This document shows, piece by piece, positions 1 through 11,518 of a stretch of DNA of 64,000 nt. The stretch is from positions 2,960,661 to 3,024,660 of the forward strand of contig OX463812.1 in assembly GCA_949825045.1 (NCBI GenBank). Direction: 5' to 3'. The notes under the pieces were generated by a model. The model worked only from the letters and a program-made list of their open reading frames with translations. It ran no database searches and was not told the DNA's origin. Numbering within the stretch: the first letter of the stretch is position 1; every line of letters starts with the position of its first letter. The position numbers and the translations under genes were made by a program. Source of the stretch: Argyresthia goedartella. Taxonomy: Eukaryota; Arthropoda; Insecta; Lepidoptera; Argyresthiidae.

Positions 1-156
1 CGATGCTGGCGTTAGATATTTTCCATGTGCAACAAAGTAACCTCTAACTCGTCATTTTGTTTCTATACAAGTGACAGCTAGTGACGTCCCGATCACTCGC
101 GGTCGATCCGCGCAACAAAAAAAAACCGGTGCGTTCCGAAGCATAAATATTAAACA
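1..156 (-). repeat. 3' LTR of BEL copy A, partial
   Basis: Nearly identical to the inner end of the LTR at 6545-7069 (shared stretch from TGCTGGCGTTAGA to TATTAAACA). The remainder lies left of the window. The next bases rightwards, GTCACCCGCCCGG, read on the minus strand as a G-rich tract next to the LTR, a plausible polypurine tract. Confidence 0.9.
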
Positions 157-482
157 GTCACCCGCCCGGACAGGCCCGAACCTGTCCCTAATCAATAGGA
201 AGGCGGGAAAGTGTTGCGACCGCTCTCTTGAGGACCGAGTCCCCCACCTTGAATTCTGCTGATCGAGGCGTGCCATCCCGACCCGTGTACAAATTGACGA
301 TCCGTCCTCGTCTCCATCTCAATGATGGCAGGTTCGCATCCTTAATCAGCACCAAATCACCGACTTGAGGGGGGCTCGTCCCGTCAGTCCACTTAAGGCG
401 CTGCTGCAAGATGTGCAAGTACTCAAGGGACCACCGTTTCCAAAAATCTTGAGCCATCTGCTTCAACATCTGCCACCTAGTT
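157..482 (-). pseudogene. BEL integrase C-terminal domain, copy A
   Basis: Minus-strand frame of about 93 residues ending near 188, carrying FWKRWSLEYLHILQQR and VGDLVLIKDANLPSLRW. This is the conserved C-terminal segment of BEL/Pao integrases (DUF5641-type). It should join the integrase core to the right, but the solo LTR at 483-1781 separates them. Copies B (15335-15752) and C (62527-62914) carry the same segment without that insertion. Confidence 0.85.
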
Positions 483-1781
483 TGTAACGGTTTACCTTTA
501 TTTCTACTAAATTAAAGATCTATACTATATTTAAAAGCCTAACTATATATTTACAACTCAAAAATCATCCAATCCACATATTACAACTATAATAAATATA
601 ATGTATTTACATACAGACAGAATCGTTTGCGCACATTTACTATTAGGCAAACTAGTTACGAATACAATGAGTGACGTCACCGACTCGCGATAAGAACGCG
701 GCCGCGACCAGCGAAGGCGACACGCACGCCACTGACATTTGCATTACGGCGAGGACCGCGACAGGTCAACCACTTTAATAACCATGGGATTTATTCCCAA
801 AGATTTTCTAACTATGATGGTGTGACAGATGCTAAGTTTCGGAGTGAACCATCAATACCTATAACCTGTGTTAAAATTAAGTGCCAGTATTTCCCCGAAT
901 TGGGTGAGTGTTGTGAATATTTTACTACTTAGATTAAGTTATCATAGATAGTTATAAATCACTTTACATGTAGAAAATATTAAAAATATAACTAGTTCTC
1001 ACTGTACATTAGTCTAAATCATGTTATAACATTATCTGCCCATTTGAATCATGCTGGGACTATCACGCTTCTAAAGGCTTCTAGAAATATCATCTACCCA
1101 CTTCATAAAAAACTCATGTAATATTAGCTAAATTACATTATTTCTAGCTAATTAAATTTTAATTTCATATACAATCGCAGTATAATGCAACAATGATGCT
1201 TTTGGTCATATTGTAATTAGTTTAGTACATTTCTTCATAAGGTTTTGATAATTTCATTTCATATTTTGCTTGATCATGAAACTGTTGATTTTGTTTGTGA
1301 CTGCCACATCTTTTGATCACCATTAAATGCTTTGGGGTTCACTAATATAGCCAACTAAAACGCGAGCATATTTATTCAACAATAAATCCCGATGTCGCAG
1401 TCACTTACACGAATTTGGACTTTTTGTGAAACGACTATTTTCCGGGAATTCCAGGGACCAAGTTTGGGGTTTGATTTGGAGCTCACCAACCTTCACGCGC
1501 ATGCTCCTGCGCGTATCCGGTAGACCTGCGTTGCAGACCCGAATCCCGGAAACTCGAACTCCCGCTTCAACATCTACGTGGACTACGTGCCGTTGGACAG
1601 TGCAGGGAAGTGACCCCAATTACAAGGACGTTGTTTCACACTAAATGCCAGCCAGATATAAACCCGCGACCTAGTCGAGTCTACTTTTCATTTTTAATAA
1701 ATAATTGTAAATTTCCTTTCGGGTTGTTTAATTTGGACCGGCTTTAATCCACCTACATTTATGCGACGCTAAAACGTCACA
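483..1781 (+). mobile_element. Solo LTR of a different LTR retrotransposon
   Basis: This 1,299-bp block is absent at the matching place in BEL copies B (15656) and C. It starts TGTAACGG, ends GTCACA, and is flanked by AGTT on both sides (479-482 and 1782-1785), a 4-bp target-site duplication. Near its right end it has a TATA-like box (GATATAAAC, about 1656) followed by AATAAA (about 1697), the expected order of promoter and polyadenylation signal in a plus-strand LTR. No coding frame of note lies inside. I read it as a solo LTR left by LTR-LTR recombination; the 4-bp duplication would suit Ty3/gypsy. Confidence 0.85.
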
Positions 1782-2492
1782 AGTTAACCGACTTAACTTA
1801 ACATCACCGAATGGGTATTCTGGCAGAGCGTTAAGGGGCTGACCTATCAGGAAGTGACCCGGCGTCAACGCTTCCAAATCATTTGGATCCGAACTGAGCG
1901 GGCACAACGGACGCGAGTTCAGTGTCATTTCAGTTTTACAGAACAGCGTCGCAAGCTCTTCAAAGCGTAGAGAGGTCTCACCGATGATCCTCGTCAGGTG
2001 CGACTTAGCCGATTTAACCGCAGCCTCAAAAATTCCTCCCCAATGAGGACATCCCGGCGGACTGAAAACCCATTCAATCCCTCGTCGGGAGCAAGCCGTA
2101 CCGATGGCGTCCTGGTTACCGTTCAGGAATTGAGTGACCTCCTGCAGATATCGCCTGGCTCCGACAAAATTTGTGCCGTTGTCCGAACGGATTAATGTCG
2201 GGAGGCCCCTTCGTGAGACGAACCGATCCAGACATGCGATGAATGTCTCTGTAGTGAGGTCACTGACCACCTCCAAGTGGACTGCCTTCGTGGCCAAGCA
2301 CACGAAGACGCACAGGTATGCCTTCACTAATCTGGCGTTCCGTAGCTGTGAAGACTTGACCATGAATGGTCCCGCGAAATCCGTTCCGACACCCGCAAAG
2401 GGCCGGATTTCGTTAACCCTATCCGAGGGCAAATCGCCCATCTGGGGCTGCATCGTAGCCGCCTTGGCCCGATAACAATGCGAACAACGCAT
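1728..2492 (-). pseudogene. BEL integrase core, copy A
   Basis: Minus-strand frame whose last residues come from the inserted solo LTR. It has the three acidic catalytic residues of a DDE integrase in context: GTDFAGPF (D), SDNGTNFVG (D) and GGIFEAAVKSAKSHL (E). This enzyme would join element cDNA to host DNA. Upstream it is broken by a deletion near 2478, where copy A jumps over about 340 bp present in copy B, so the N-terminal zinc-binding region is lost here. Confidence 0.88.
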
Positions 2493-4064
2493 GGTTCCGT
2501 TCCCGTGGTGTCAGGACCTGTGTCCGCAACCGTTGCGCCTCAGAATTGCGACAATTGCGCGCAAATCGGAAGATCCAGGCGGTCACATTGACCAGCTTGT
2601 CGATCGAGCTGTACCGTTCCAGCAGGCTGAACTCCTCTTCCGGCTCTGGTTGCGTCGTACAGACACCGACTGTCAAGGCGCCGTTCGCCGAGGTGGACTC
2701 ATTGGCCAATTCGATTCGGCTTGAGTCAACCATTTTGGACCCCACCACAAGGGATGTCCAACCAACTCCGGAGCGTGACACCCACGAGACGCACAGTCTG
2801 CTGGGTTTATTTCCCCTGGAACATGTCTCCAGATTAAGGGAACCTCCGAATTCAATATCTGCGAAACCCGATTCGCCACAAAAATCTCCAGCTTGTGAAC
2901 TGAAGCCTTCAGCCAGCATAATACGATCTGGCTGTCCGTCCAAGCGTAGACCGTATCTTCTAACGCTATTGACCCACGAAGAACCGTCATCGTGTGGTTG
3001 AGCAGACGAGTCAGGAGAGCCGCTCCCGAAAGCTCTAATTTGGGAATGGTCAGGCGAGTGCGCAACGGCGCAACCTTGCTCCTGGCCATGACCAACCGCA
3101 CATCAACCTCCCCCGAGGAGTCGACCGTACGCAGATATACCGCAGCTCCGTAGCCCTTCTCCGAGGCATCGCAAAACCCATGCAGGGTGGCGGTGTATCG
3201 TTTGGTGGAGACCAACCTCCGTGGCAGTGAAATCCGATTGATGCCAGGGAGGGTTGAAAAGAACGAGTCCCACTCTGAGCTCAATGAGCCGCCGATCGGG
3301 TCGTCCCATTTCAGCTCAGCAGACCACAATTGCTGCATAAAACACTTGAGCTGAAATGTTACCGGGGTGATCCACCCGTTTGGATCAAATGTCCTAGCCA
3401 CCGTTGAAAGGACGTTCCGTTTCGTCCAGACCTTCGGGGAGTCCAACTCGACCCGATACGAAAACATGTCTGACACCGGCTGGTACTGGACGCCTAATAC
3501 CGACAATATATTTGGATTTTCCAAATTTTCAAAAATGTGGGGATCCTGCTGGTAGTCATCCGGAAGACCAGACAGTAACTCTGGAGAGTTCGACATCCAT
3601 TTCCGGAGCTCGTAACCTCCACCCCGTAAGAGCTCAACTAGCTCGTCCCGACGAGCGAGCGCCTCCTCTACGGAATCTGCACCGGTACAGATATCGTCCA
3701 CGTAGAGATCCTGCTCCAGGATTGCTGCTCCTCTAGGGAAATTTAACCGTTCTCGATCCGCTAACTCCCGCAGAGTGCGAATCGCCAAATAAGGACTAGA
3801 CCGTAGCCCGTACGTGTTGGTGTTCAGCTCGTACACCTTGATGGGCTGATCTGGGCTCTCTCGCCACAGTATCAGCTGATACCGTCTATCGTCAGGGTGA
3901 ATGACCGTCTGTCTAAACATCATCCGGATGTCAGCTACAAACACAACATTGTGTCGACGGAACCGTGTGATAACATCCGCGATGTCATGGTTCAACTTCG
4001 GCCCTGAATGCAAACACTGGTTCAGGTTCATGCCGTTAAATGTTGATGCCGATCCATCGAACAC
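2419..4064 (-). pseudogene. BEL reverse transcriptase / RNase H, copy A
   Basis: The main frame (2673-4064) has the reverse transcriptase core: FRQTVIHPDDRRYQLILW, then LYVDDICTGADSVEEA with the YVDD active-site box, and further on the RNase H region with FCDASEKGYGAAVYLR and YAWTDSQIVLCWL. A second frame (2419-2943) continues after a shift. The segment 3119-4185, holding the RT active site, is exactly what copy B has lost. It is a relic: its frame does not agree with the protease frame to its right, and it is truncated towards the integrase. Confidence 0.9.
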
Positions 4065-4984
4065 TACCCGTATTTTGCCCTCCGGGTCCTCAAGACCGCG
4101 TGATGAGGCAGGAAGCAGTGGTCTTCACGCTTCCAGTCGATACCCGAAACCGACATGTGGCCGAGCGACTCGTATTCCCGCATGAAGTCGACGTACTTCT
4201 GCCGGAAAATCCCGTCACGCTTCATGCGTCGTTCCATCGACAGAAGCCGCGTCTTGGCTGCATGGTGTGAACTGCCCAGCGGTGGGCGATCACTCCGGAA
4301 TGGAAGACGTGTGAGAAATCGACCTGACCGAAGGCGACCAGTATTGTTCCGATAAAACTGTTCACACTCTTCTTCAACCGGGTCCAACCGTCGGACCGTA
4401 GGTGGTTCCTCCACCTCCCATAACTTCTGTATCAACTCCGAGAGTACAGAACCGAATAAGGGACTACGAGTCGCTAGGTATGGGGCAGCCGGCATGACCG
4501 GACCCATTACCGCATGGCCCAGTCTGGTGTTGACCGAAACCAGACCAGTCGCCTGCAACACGTGGACACCTGGCACTAACAGGTATCCCAAGGCATCGAC
4601 ACCCAATAAAATGTCTACTGGGCCCGGAATATCGAACTCCGGGTCAGCCAGTGACAACCCAGCGACCAACTGTCGCACCGAGGGCGACAACCGTACGTGA
4701 GGGTGTGAGCCCATCACATTAGGCATGACTAATGCCGTGACCGTCAGATTCACCGATGAATCCACCCGTGACGAGAGAGTAATCCGACATATTCCCTTAA
4801 CGGAACCGACTTCCGTGTTCCCAATTCCCCGGATGGAATGTGGATACTCCCTTACCAAAATGCCCAACCGTCTTACAAGGTTGCACGAGACTAAGCGACC
4901 CTGGGCCCCCGAGTCCAATAGTGCTCGTGCCACACAAGATTTGCCGTCCGAACTCCACGCTATCACAGAGGCGGTGGGGAGCAT
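4064..4984 (-). pseudogene. BEL aspartic protease region, copy A
   Basis: A 306-residue minus-strand frame with ARALLDSGAQGRLVSCNL, where DSGAQ is the active-site motif of retroviral-type aspartic proteases, followed by ILLGVDALGYLL typical of the BEL protease fold. The later part, with RFLTRLPFRSDRPPLG, is the start of the RT domain. It touches the RT frame at 4064 in a different register. The same region is open without interruption in copy B. Confidence 0.88.
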
Positions 4985-5029
4985 GACCGTCTGTGGAGTG
5001 GCGGCACCCTGTAAGTGGGCGGCGTGTCC

Positions 5030-6517
5030 CTAGCGGGAACCTCCACGGGATCCGAACCCGCTCAGACCTCCGTCGGCCTTGGAGTAACTCGGCTGCTGAT
5101 AAGCAACCGGCATATCAGACCGTATGTACATCAAGGGTCCCAACCCGGATAATAGGCCCCTCGCTGTCCCGGTATCCGACCATACCGGACGGTGTACGGT
5201 GTGCCCGGTGGGCACCGTGGATGGATGGGGGAGAGCGGATCCAACCTGGGGCGCTCTAGGAATGGGGGCGACATCCGACTGTTCGCCTCCCTGTTCGCCT
5301 CCCAGAGCGACGGGCAGGGTGGCGCAGAAGGTGGTGGGCTCCCAGCCTTCGCGCCACTCATAGGTGCCATCTGACACCCGCCCGTAACACGCGGTGAGCC
5401 AGCGGCCCGAAGTCTTCGCTGACCGTGGACAGCGGCGACCGAACCCCGGCTATCCCGCATGTTATCCCCCGCGCTGCCCCCTTCCCCTCGGGGGGGGTCC
5501 CGTCCGCGGGTACCCCAGTCACCCCGTTGGTGACTCCCGTTGCCCGGAGGGGGACTGGGTCCGGCCCTGGTTGGGCCCTGTGGCCGACCAACCTGAGTCC
5601 GGCCCTGGTGACCGTCCGAAGGGCCTGACCGATTCAGGCACAACACTATGTGGTGCTTGCCACCACAGCACTCACAGGGGAACGCTCGCGAACACTCGCT
5701 CAGCGTGTGCGGCCCCAAACAACCGAAACACAATCGGTGGCGGAAGACTATCTTCCTGCGGGCAGCTACCCCGAGCCCCTTAAAGTTGGCGCAACTGGTC
5801 ACTTCATGACCGGCACTGTCGCAGTGCACACAGCCGTCACCCGACGGCGCGGCATTCAAAACGCCAAATTGTTTCGACCGCCCACCCCCCCGTGGGGGCG
5901 GGGGGCGCGGCCCCTCCCGCATCCGCGCGGGGTGGCGCTGCACACTGGCCTCCGTGTCCAGTGTGTCACATCGCCTGCATTCACCCTCCGACTTTGAACA
6001 GGTGCAGGCAACCGTGACAAAACCATATACAAAACAATGTATGACCATTGGTCTACCGGAAGACCAAGGTTCTGAAGGGCCTTAGTGGCCACCAGCACAG
6101 GGTTGAGCACCTGTACTCGGATGTCAACATCCCGGGTTACTTTAGGGATGCTAAACAGCTTCCCCAGCTGCGCATCAACCAACCGCCGTTTGTGTTGGTA
6201 GCGGTCAAACAATATGGACCTGGCTATCTCATAATTGCCCGCCGTGACCGTTAGGTGACCGACCAACTCCTTCGGTTCACCCCGCAGAGCCAATAGTTGG
6301 GCCAACTTGTAGGCGTTGTCCAGGTCGTCCCGACCGTGGACCAAACTATCAAATAAATTAATGAAGGCCGGCCACTCATCAATTGCCCCACTGAAGGCCG
6401 GAATCTCCAGGTGTGGCAGCCGTCCAACAACACCCTTCGGGGTGGGTCTCCGTTACCCTCCCCACTACAATGTGGCAAAAAAACAACCTTACAACCGTCC
6501 GTGAATCGATTTCCCAC
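5030..6517 (-). pseudogene. BEL/Pao gag, copy A
   Basis: Capsid/nucleocapsid protein spread over three minus-strand frames (5131-6048, 5856-6344, 6251-6517). The N-terminal part has NAYKLAQLLALRGEPKEL and NYEIARSILFDRYQHKRR, the Pao gag core (DUF1759-type). The C-terminal part carries zinc knuckles CVHCDSAGHEVTSC, CFGCLGPHTLSEC and CECCGGKHHIVLC, then a Gly/Pro/Arg-rich tail. A deletion of about 70 bp near 5995 relative to copy B, plus frame changes near 6040 and 6340, inactivate it. Confidence 0.85.
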
Positions 6518-6523
6518 TAGGAA

Positions 6524-6541
6524 ACCGCGCCTCTGCTACCA
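6524..6541 (-). other. Probable primer binding site of BEL copy A
   Basis: On the minus strand, three bases inside the 5' LTR, the sequence reads TGGTAGCAGAGGCGCGG. Starting with TGG it can pair with a tRNA 3' CCA end, as expected for minus-strand DNA priming. I do not assign the tRNA. Copies B and C have lost this region. Confidence 0.6.
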
Positions 6542-6544
6542 AAA

Positions 6545-7069
6545 TGTTAAATCCCACGCCTCAACCGACAGGGCGTGGAATCTTGGTAGGGTTGTTTTTC
6601 AGTGGAATGTCACAAAGCAGTACTGACCTTTGACGCCGTGGACCGGAATTCGAAAGCTCAATTCGAGGCAGAAGTACGGGATGAGGAACACGAGGGTGGG
6701 GTGTGATGGGAGTCGAATCTTACTCTCGTCGTAGCCCGAAGCTGTCGCCGTCGTGAGGCTTGCCAACACGAGGATCGCTATCCGAAAGCGACGACTGGAT
6801 CACCAAATCACTTCAACCTTTCAAAGCACGAAGCACTCACTCCGATGACGTTAAATCTACTTATTTCCCGACTATTGTTCCGCGATTATTATAATTAACA
6901 TTCAACCAAGCTTTCCAATGCTGGCGTTAGACATTTTCCATGTGCAACAAAGTAACCTCTAACTCGTCATTTTGTTTCTATACAAGTGACAGCTAGTGAT
7001 GTCCCGATCACTCGCGGTCGATCCGCGCAACGAAAAAACCGGTGCGTTCCGAAGCATAAATATTAAACA
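6545..7069 (-). repeat. 5' LTR of BEL copy A (525 bp)
   Basis: Begins TGTTAAATCC and ends TATTAAACA (TG...CA). It matches the LTRs at 14798-15334 and 61937-62425 over most of its length, including the palindromic CACGCCTCAACCG...GGGCGTGGAATC motif at its left end. Confidence 0.93.
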
Positions 7070-8025
7070 ATAATTATCCATAAATATTTTGTTTAGGTTT
7101 TAAACCAAATCAAGAAAAGTTGGATGACCATCACACGGGAATCGGTGGACTACTATTGGGTAACTGGGTGACTTCTAGAGACTTTTATTATCCTCATTGT
7201 TAAATGTTGTTTCTATTTGCATACTTTTTGCTCCGCCCTGCTTCGCTACGCTCCGGGTTTGCTTCCTCGAAGTTTTAATCTAACCTATAAGTGAAATTTA
7301 GCCGCAATAACCTACACTAGCCAAGTTTGGCTTTTCATTACCTACAGTCGCAAGCTCGCTCCACCGGTTGCACATACACGCTGTAACCTAACCCAACCTA
7401 CCGAGTCAAATCTATTGTCACCCTTCTTTACGATATGCCGAGTTATAGTCTGGCAGATCATTGAACGTCGTTGGTCTTGAAACGATATGGCGGCTTTAAT
7501 ATGTCAGATCAAGCAATGCCGCCATATCATGATATGCCGAGCAAATCATTATGTGCCGAACTTGACAATCGGCCGCCGACATATAAAGACAACAAACGGC
7601 GACGTCTGAATCTACCTGGCGCTTTTGTTTTTCCAAGGCCGAAACAGCTTTTTCAAAACATGATACAATTTATACAGGTATATCGATCTAGTCCTGTGAA
7701 ATCCACATTACCTACCTACTTCATAGTCCTTTTACAACGATGATATAAGTTAGGGATATTAGTGGCCACTGCATTATGCGGGACTGGACTCTGCATTAGT
7801 TGTACCGTGGTTCAAAAAACAAACGTCCTAGAATAAACCGGGCTAACAACTATTAATTATTTTATGAAAGTTCTAGAAAAATCCTTCACCTACCCTGACA
7901 GACCGCTTCGCGCTGGTATTTCGCTTTCAATTCAAGTTTAAACCAGTTCACAATTTAACGCTTTGATTATAAAATAATGAAAATTACATAATCAAACGAA
8001 AGAAGCAAAAGTTATAATGTAAATT

Positions 8026-8050
8026 GTACCATACTGCTTAAGTATGGTAC
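8026..8050. repeat. Short hairpin, 9-bp arms
   Basis: GTACCATAC and GTATGGTAC separated by 7 bases; the pairing extends about 5 more bases outward with one mismatch. Confidence 0.75.
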
Positions 8051-9122
8051 AGTTTATAATATTTTCGATAGTTTAGAATCTCGTGAGTTCATGAACTAAC
8101 GATATTCACAATCTTACGGTGACATCGCTATAATTCTCAATAGTTCTAATTTGCATATGCATATTTTGCTTTCGTCTCACGCCCGTCATGTGACGCTATT
8201 GTTTATTTACTTCAATTTTGTTTTACTTCACATGCTCAGTGCAGGAGTGCTAGCATGCAGTTCTTCAATGAGTTATTTGTTATTAAAAATCATGTCATTT
8301 GTATATTTTGTACCAGTTCGGAACTGTAATTCTCAAACGTCGCTCACACCTACTCGAAACTTTACGGGAGGTATGTCCATTTGGATCTACTATTGTATTT
8401 TTGTGGTGACTTTGTCGCTGTGATGAAAATCAAATTTAAAAACACGTCATTATCAATCAGCCTCTTCTTCAACATACCAACTACTCCGGAACTGATGATT
8501 AAGAACAACGTAAATGCGATATTTGTTCATTGTGAACCTCTGAATTCGCAAATTTTATCATATTTATTTTATAATTAACTATTCCAGTCCTGTCACACCC
8601 AAATGAGTTACAGCAGAGTCAGATAATTGAAATTAGTCATTCCATAAGGATCCACCACTACTCTTCCGATGACATCTTCGCCCGCTTCATGATAACCTTT
8701 CCTACCCATCATAATTTGCTGGAAGAAATCTCTTGGTAAAGATAAGCTCGCATTTGTACATGTTTTTTCTATTGTAAGTTATCTGTATGGCTGTTTTGTG
8801 TAGTGCAATAAATAAATCACGAAATTACTGTTAAGGTGATTTACACCCATCCACCCCGGTGGCTCCAAATGGACTAGACATTGTTTGAAGCACGGCTGTA
8901 AAGCCGACATTGATGCATTGCATTTTCATACACTCGACACCAAGTGTGTTACCAGGAAAGTTACGAGAACACTTGTAAAGTGAAAATCGCACATGGAAAT
9001 GCTTTAAATTCTCAATTCGTACACTGAACACATATTGTCCGTCTATTTACAAGGAAGCGGTTAAAATGACCACCAAAGAAGCACAAAGACCAATAAAAAT
9101 AACCTCCCAAAGAGAACGTAAG

Positions 9123-9166
9123 TTCGGAAGTTGTAAAGTTCCCAAAGGAACTTTACAACTTCCGAA
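9123..9166. repeat. Perfect 20-bp hairpin with 4-base loop
   Basis: TTCGGAAGTTGTAAAGTTCC is followed after CAAA by its exact reverse complement. There is no coding context. It may be the tip of a fold-back transposon or a stem-forming transcript. Confidence 0.9.
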
Positions 9167-9523
9167 AAATATTTAGCGTTCGAAAACTTTGTCTGTTCGG
9201 AAACTGTACGAAAAACAATTATTTATTTCCATTGTGTTTAAGATATAAATGAACATTGTTTGAGATCTGAAAGGAGTATTGATACGATTATTGGGAAAAT
9301 TATTCTGATTCAGAAACAGTGCCAGCTAATTTCAACATGAAAGTGTTTTAATTTATTAAATACTTTTGTCTTGATTACAACGATAACCCTATTTTGCCTA
9401 TCTCACGTGTAAATGGCAAAGACTTGGAATTTCCAGGAATTTCATTGCGAGTTTTTGTCTTGATTTTCTCTGTTATGTATTAATGGGGACACATTCAAGC
9501 TGATTTAAGGCCCTATCGGAAAT

Positions 9524-9799
9524 AACAGCAACTCGATTCCTGTGGTACAGTTTAGCAACTCGGTTCCTGTGGTACTGTTTAGCAACACGGTTCCTGTGGT
9601 ACAGTTTAGCAACTCGGTTCCTGTGGTACAGTTTAGCAACTCGGTTCCTGTGGTACAGTTTAGCAACTCGGTTCCTGTGGTACAGTTTAGCAACTCGGTT
9701 CCTGTGGTACAGTTTAGCAACTCGGTTCCTGTGGTACAGTTTAGCAACTCGGTTCCTGTGGTACAGTTTAGCAACTCGGTTCCTGTGGTACAGTTTAGC
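9524..9799. repeat. 27-bp minisatellite, about 10 copies
   Basis: Head-to-tail copies of a 27-bp unit (TTTAGCAACTCGGTTCCTGT plus GGTACAG). The first two or three units carry single changes (CGATTCC, GTACTG, AACACGG) and the rest look identical, suggesting recent expansion from the right side. The period is divisible by three, so both strands stay open and spell nine-residue repeats (VQFSNSVPV on plus). I regard that as a consequence of the period, not as a gene. Confidence 0.95.
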
Positions 9800-11309
9800 C
9801 AGCTTTCACTGACCCCAGTGATTTTTGTAGCGGCAACCTGGCATCATGGCATTTCTTGACGTAGTCTGTCAGCGCGCTCCGATAACTGCACTAAAGCTAC
9901 CATCAAACTACGCACGCCCATCATGCCATTCCGAATGGGAAATGGTGTCCATCACAGCCTAAACTTAAGATCCATTCGGAACGCATTGAAGGCGATGTAT
10001 GCGTTGACAGTGACAGATAAACAAACCAATATACACTCTTTTTTGCGTGAATGCAGAGGAGATACTAATAACAAAAACACAAGAGAGAACTAAGAGTTGC
10101 TGGTTGCTACTTTAAATGTGATTGCCTCGGAGAAGGGCTGACAGCTGTTACTGTGACTTTTGATCGCTCGCTCACAGTGCTAAAGCGCTTAGAAGCATGG
10201 GCGATGTGAGCACAACATGGCGGCGTTAGTGATGTCATTTATAGTTGTAGTGTATTCAGATAAATAAATCACATGTTTAAGTAAACTTTGCGGCGCCCGT
10301 ACACTTCACATAAAAGAGAAATTTTCTCTTCTTTATTTTTGCCCTTGATTTTTTATATAGGTATTAAAGTTTTCCATAAAGTGTAAAAAAAGTCTGTACA
10401 AAATTTAGAATAAATTAGTTATTTTTCTTAGATTCAACTTATTAGTAGTTACCATTGTCATTCCAAAATGGTGCGTCTCGCTATTGAAGTAAGCCACTCA
10501 CTCACATTTGACAGCGTATTCGCTTGTCTGAACAATTGGTGAATATGGCACTATTCTACACTTAACCAATACTCTTGGGGTTCGAATCCAGCATGTCTGG
10601 AAGTCTTTGTTGGAAGTAGCCGACATTCTATCTACATTGGTTATAGGTTATATATATATATATTTTTGCTTTTGTCCGTGTTATCAAAGTCGAAATTTCT
10701 TTATAACTGTGAATATTTACATATACTTAGTGGCCGTCATTTTTTAATAAATTGGTTGTGTTTACTTGTGTTTAACTCATACAAATACTACAACATTAAT
10801 TATCACAAATAACATGCAGGAATAAATAATTACAAAATTTTAACCATACAGTCTTGCCATTTATGTAATCTTGAACATTGTAACATCCCTTTCTAGACAA
10901 AGTTATTTTTGCATGATTTTAAAATTGCCTCCAATGGCTACTTCAAATACTTCGGTATCTTGTTATAGCAGAGAATGCAGTGACCCTTGAAAGAATTGCA
11001 AACCTTCGCGAGTCTTGACCGGGTTGCAACTAGTCTGTGATTATTTTTAGGTTAACATCACAGCTATCGCTCGATCGCAAAAATAGATAGCATCCTGGGC
11101 GGCCTCCCAAGTAGAGAAAATATGACATATAAGGGAATGCCTTTGGTTTACCTTTAGAATAGATTCCAGGCCATGGCCAGACAAATGGCGATTTAAACTC
11201 TAGGAACGCTGCGTTTAATATAAATAAAGAGAGTTTTCAACTCTCGAGCAGTCCCAGAAAAGTGTAGTCATATTTTAGAAGATAAAAAAAGAAGTCTAGG
11301 ATCTTTTTA
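9800..11309. other. Unassigned DNA with an old LINE 3' end
   Basis: No gene recognised. At 10688-10850 the minus strand has a LINE-type 3' terminus, listed separately. A TA microsatellite lies at 10652-10664. A lone RNA polymerase III B-box-like string (GGTTCGAATCC, about 10579) may mark a decayed SINE. Confidence 0.5.
10688..10850 (-). mobile_element. 3' end of a LINE or LINE-dependent SINE
   Basis: Starts with TCAAAGTCGAAATTTCTTTA followed by an AT-rich segment that aligns by eye with 14057-14270 (TTACATA, CGTCATTTTT, TGTGCTTAACT...ACTA, ATTAATTAT). The reverse complement ends in the AAAGAAATTTCGACTTTGA type of tail, also seen at 52459-52482. Confidence 0.6.
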
Positions 11310-11400
11310 TGTGAGTGACATCGCTGTCACTGGTTCTCACGACGTAGGGTATCCTAGTGTGGGGCCAGAAGCAAAGTATGTGCTTGTTTATGTTTATGAT
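11310..11400 (+). mobile_element. SINE fragment (body)
   Basis: Plus-strand match to the body of the tRNA-headed SINE seen in reverse at 53382-53660: GTCACTGGTTCTCACGACGT, then GGGTATCCTAGTGTGGGGCC and AAGCAAAGTATGTGC. The head is missing. Confidence 0.65.
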
Positions 11401-11518
11401 TTATGTTGTAACGGAGATCGTTCTGAACATTTTACTATCTAACCAATTTGATCAGAGCAACTTTATTTTTGTGACATCTCTACACATTTTGGGCTAAGCG
11501 GCCGACCGCTTGGTATGG

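Larger units (their letters stand above)
1..7069 (-). mobile_element. BEL/Pao LTR retrotransposon, copy A (left LTR cut by window edge)
   Basis: An LTR retrotransposon read right to left. Its 5' LTR is 6545-7069 and its 3' LTR is only visible as 1-156, because the window starts inside it; both end in the same TATTAAACA. Between them, in order on the minus strand, lie a gag with zinc knuckles, an aspartic protease (DSGAQ), a reverse transcriptase with a YVDD box, RNase H, a DDE integrase and a BEL-type C-terminal domain. This order and the gag type identify the BEL/Pao superfamily. The pol and gag frames are broken by shifts and deletions, and a 1.3-kb solo LTR splits the integrase, so the copy is dead. 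Compared with copy B it lacks about 340 bp of pol and about 70 bp of gag but keeps the RT core. Bases right of 7069 read ATAAT; the matching left flank is outside the window. Confidence 0.93.
7070..9523. other. Unassigned AT-rich DNA with two hairpins
   Basis: No convincing coding region. The short frames at 7471-7743 and 8151-8578 have no recognisable domain. At 7480-7535 there is a local inverted repeat (GATATGGCGGC and GCCGCCATATC) within a run of related GATATGCCGAG motifs. A degenerate segment at 8840-9030 looks like a dispersed repeat but I cannot name it. Two hairpins are listed separately. Confidence 0.5.

Noticed and set aside
4494..5033. Plus-strand frames opposite the BEL gag-pol
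   Set aside because: Shadows of minus-strand coding sequence, seen equally in copies A and B.
9505..9859. Repetitive proteins on both strands across the minisatellite
   Set aside because: Open frames follow from a 27-bp period; no start context, splice sites or domain supports a gene.
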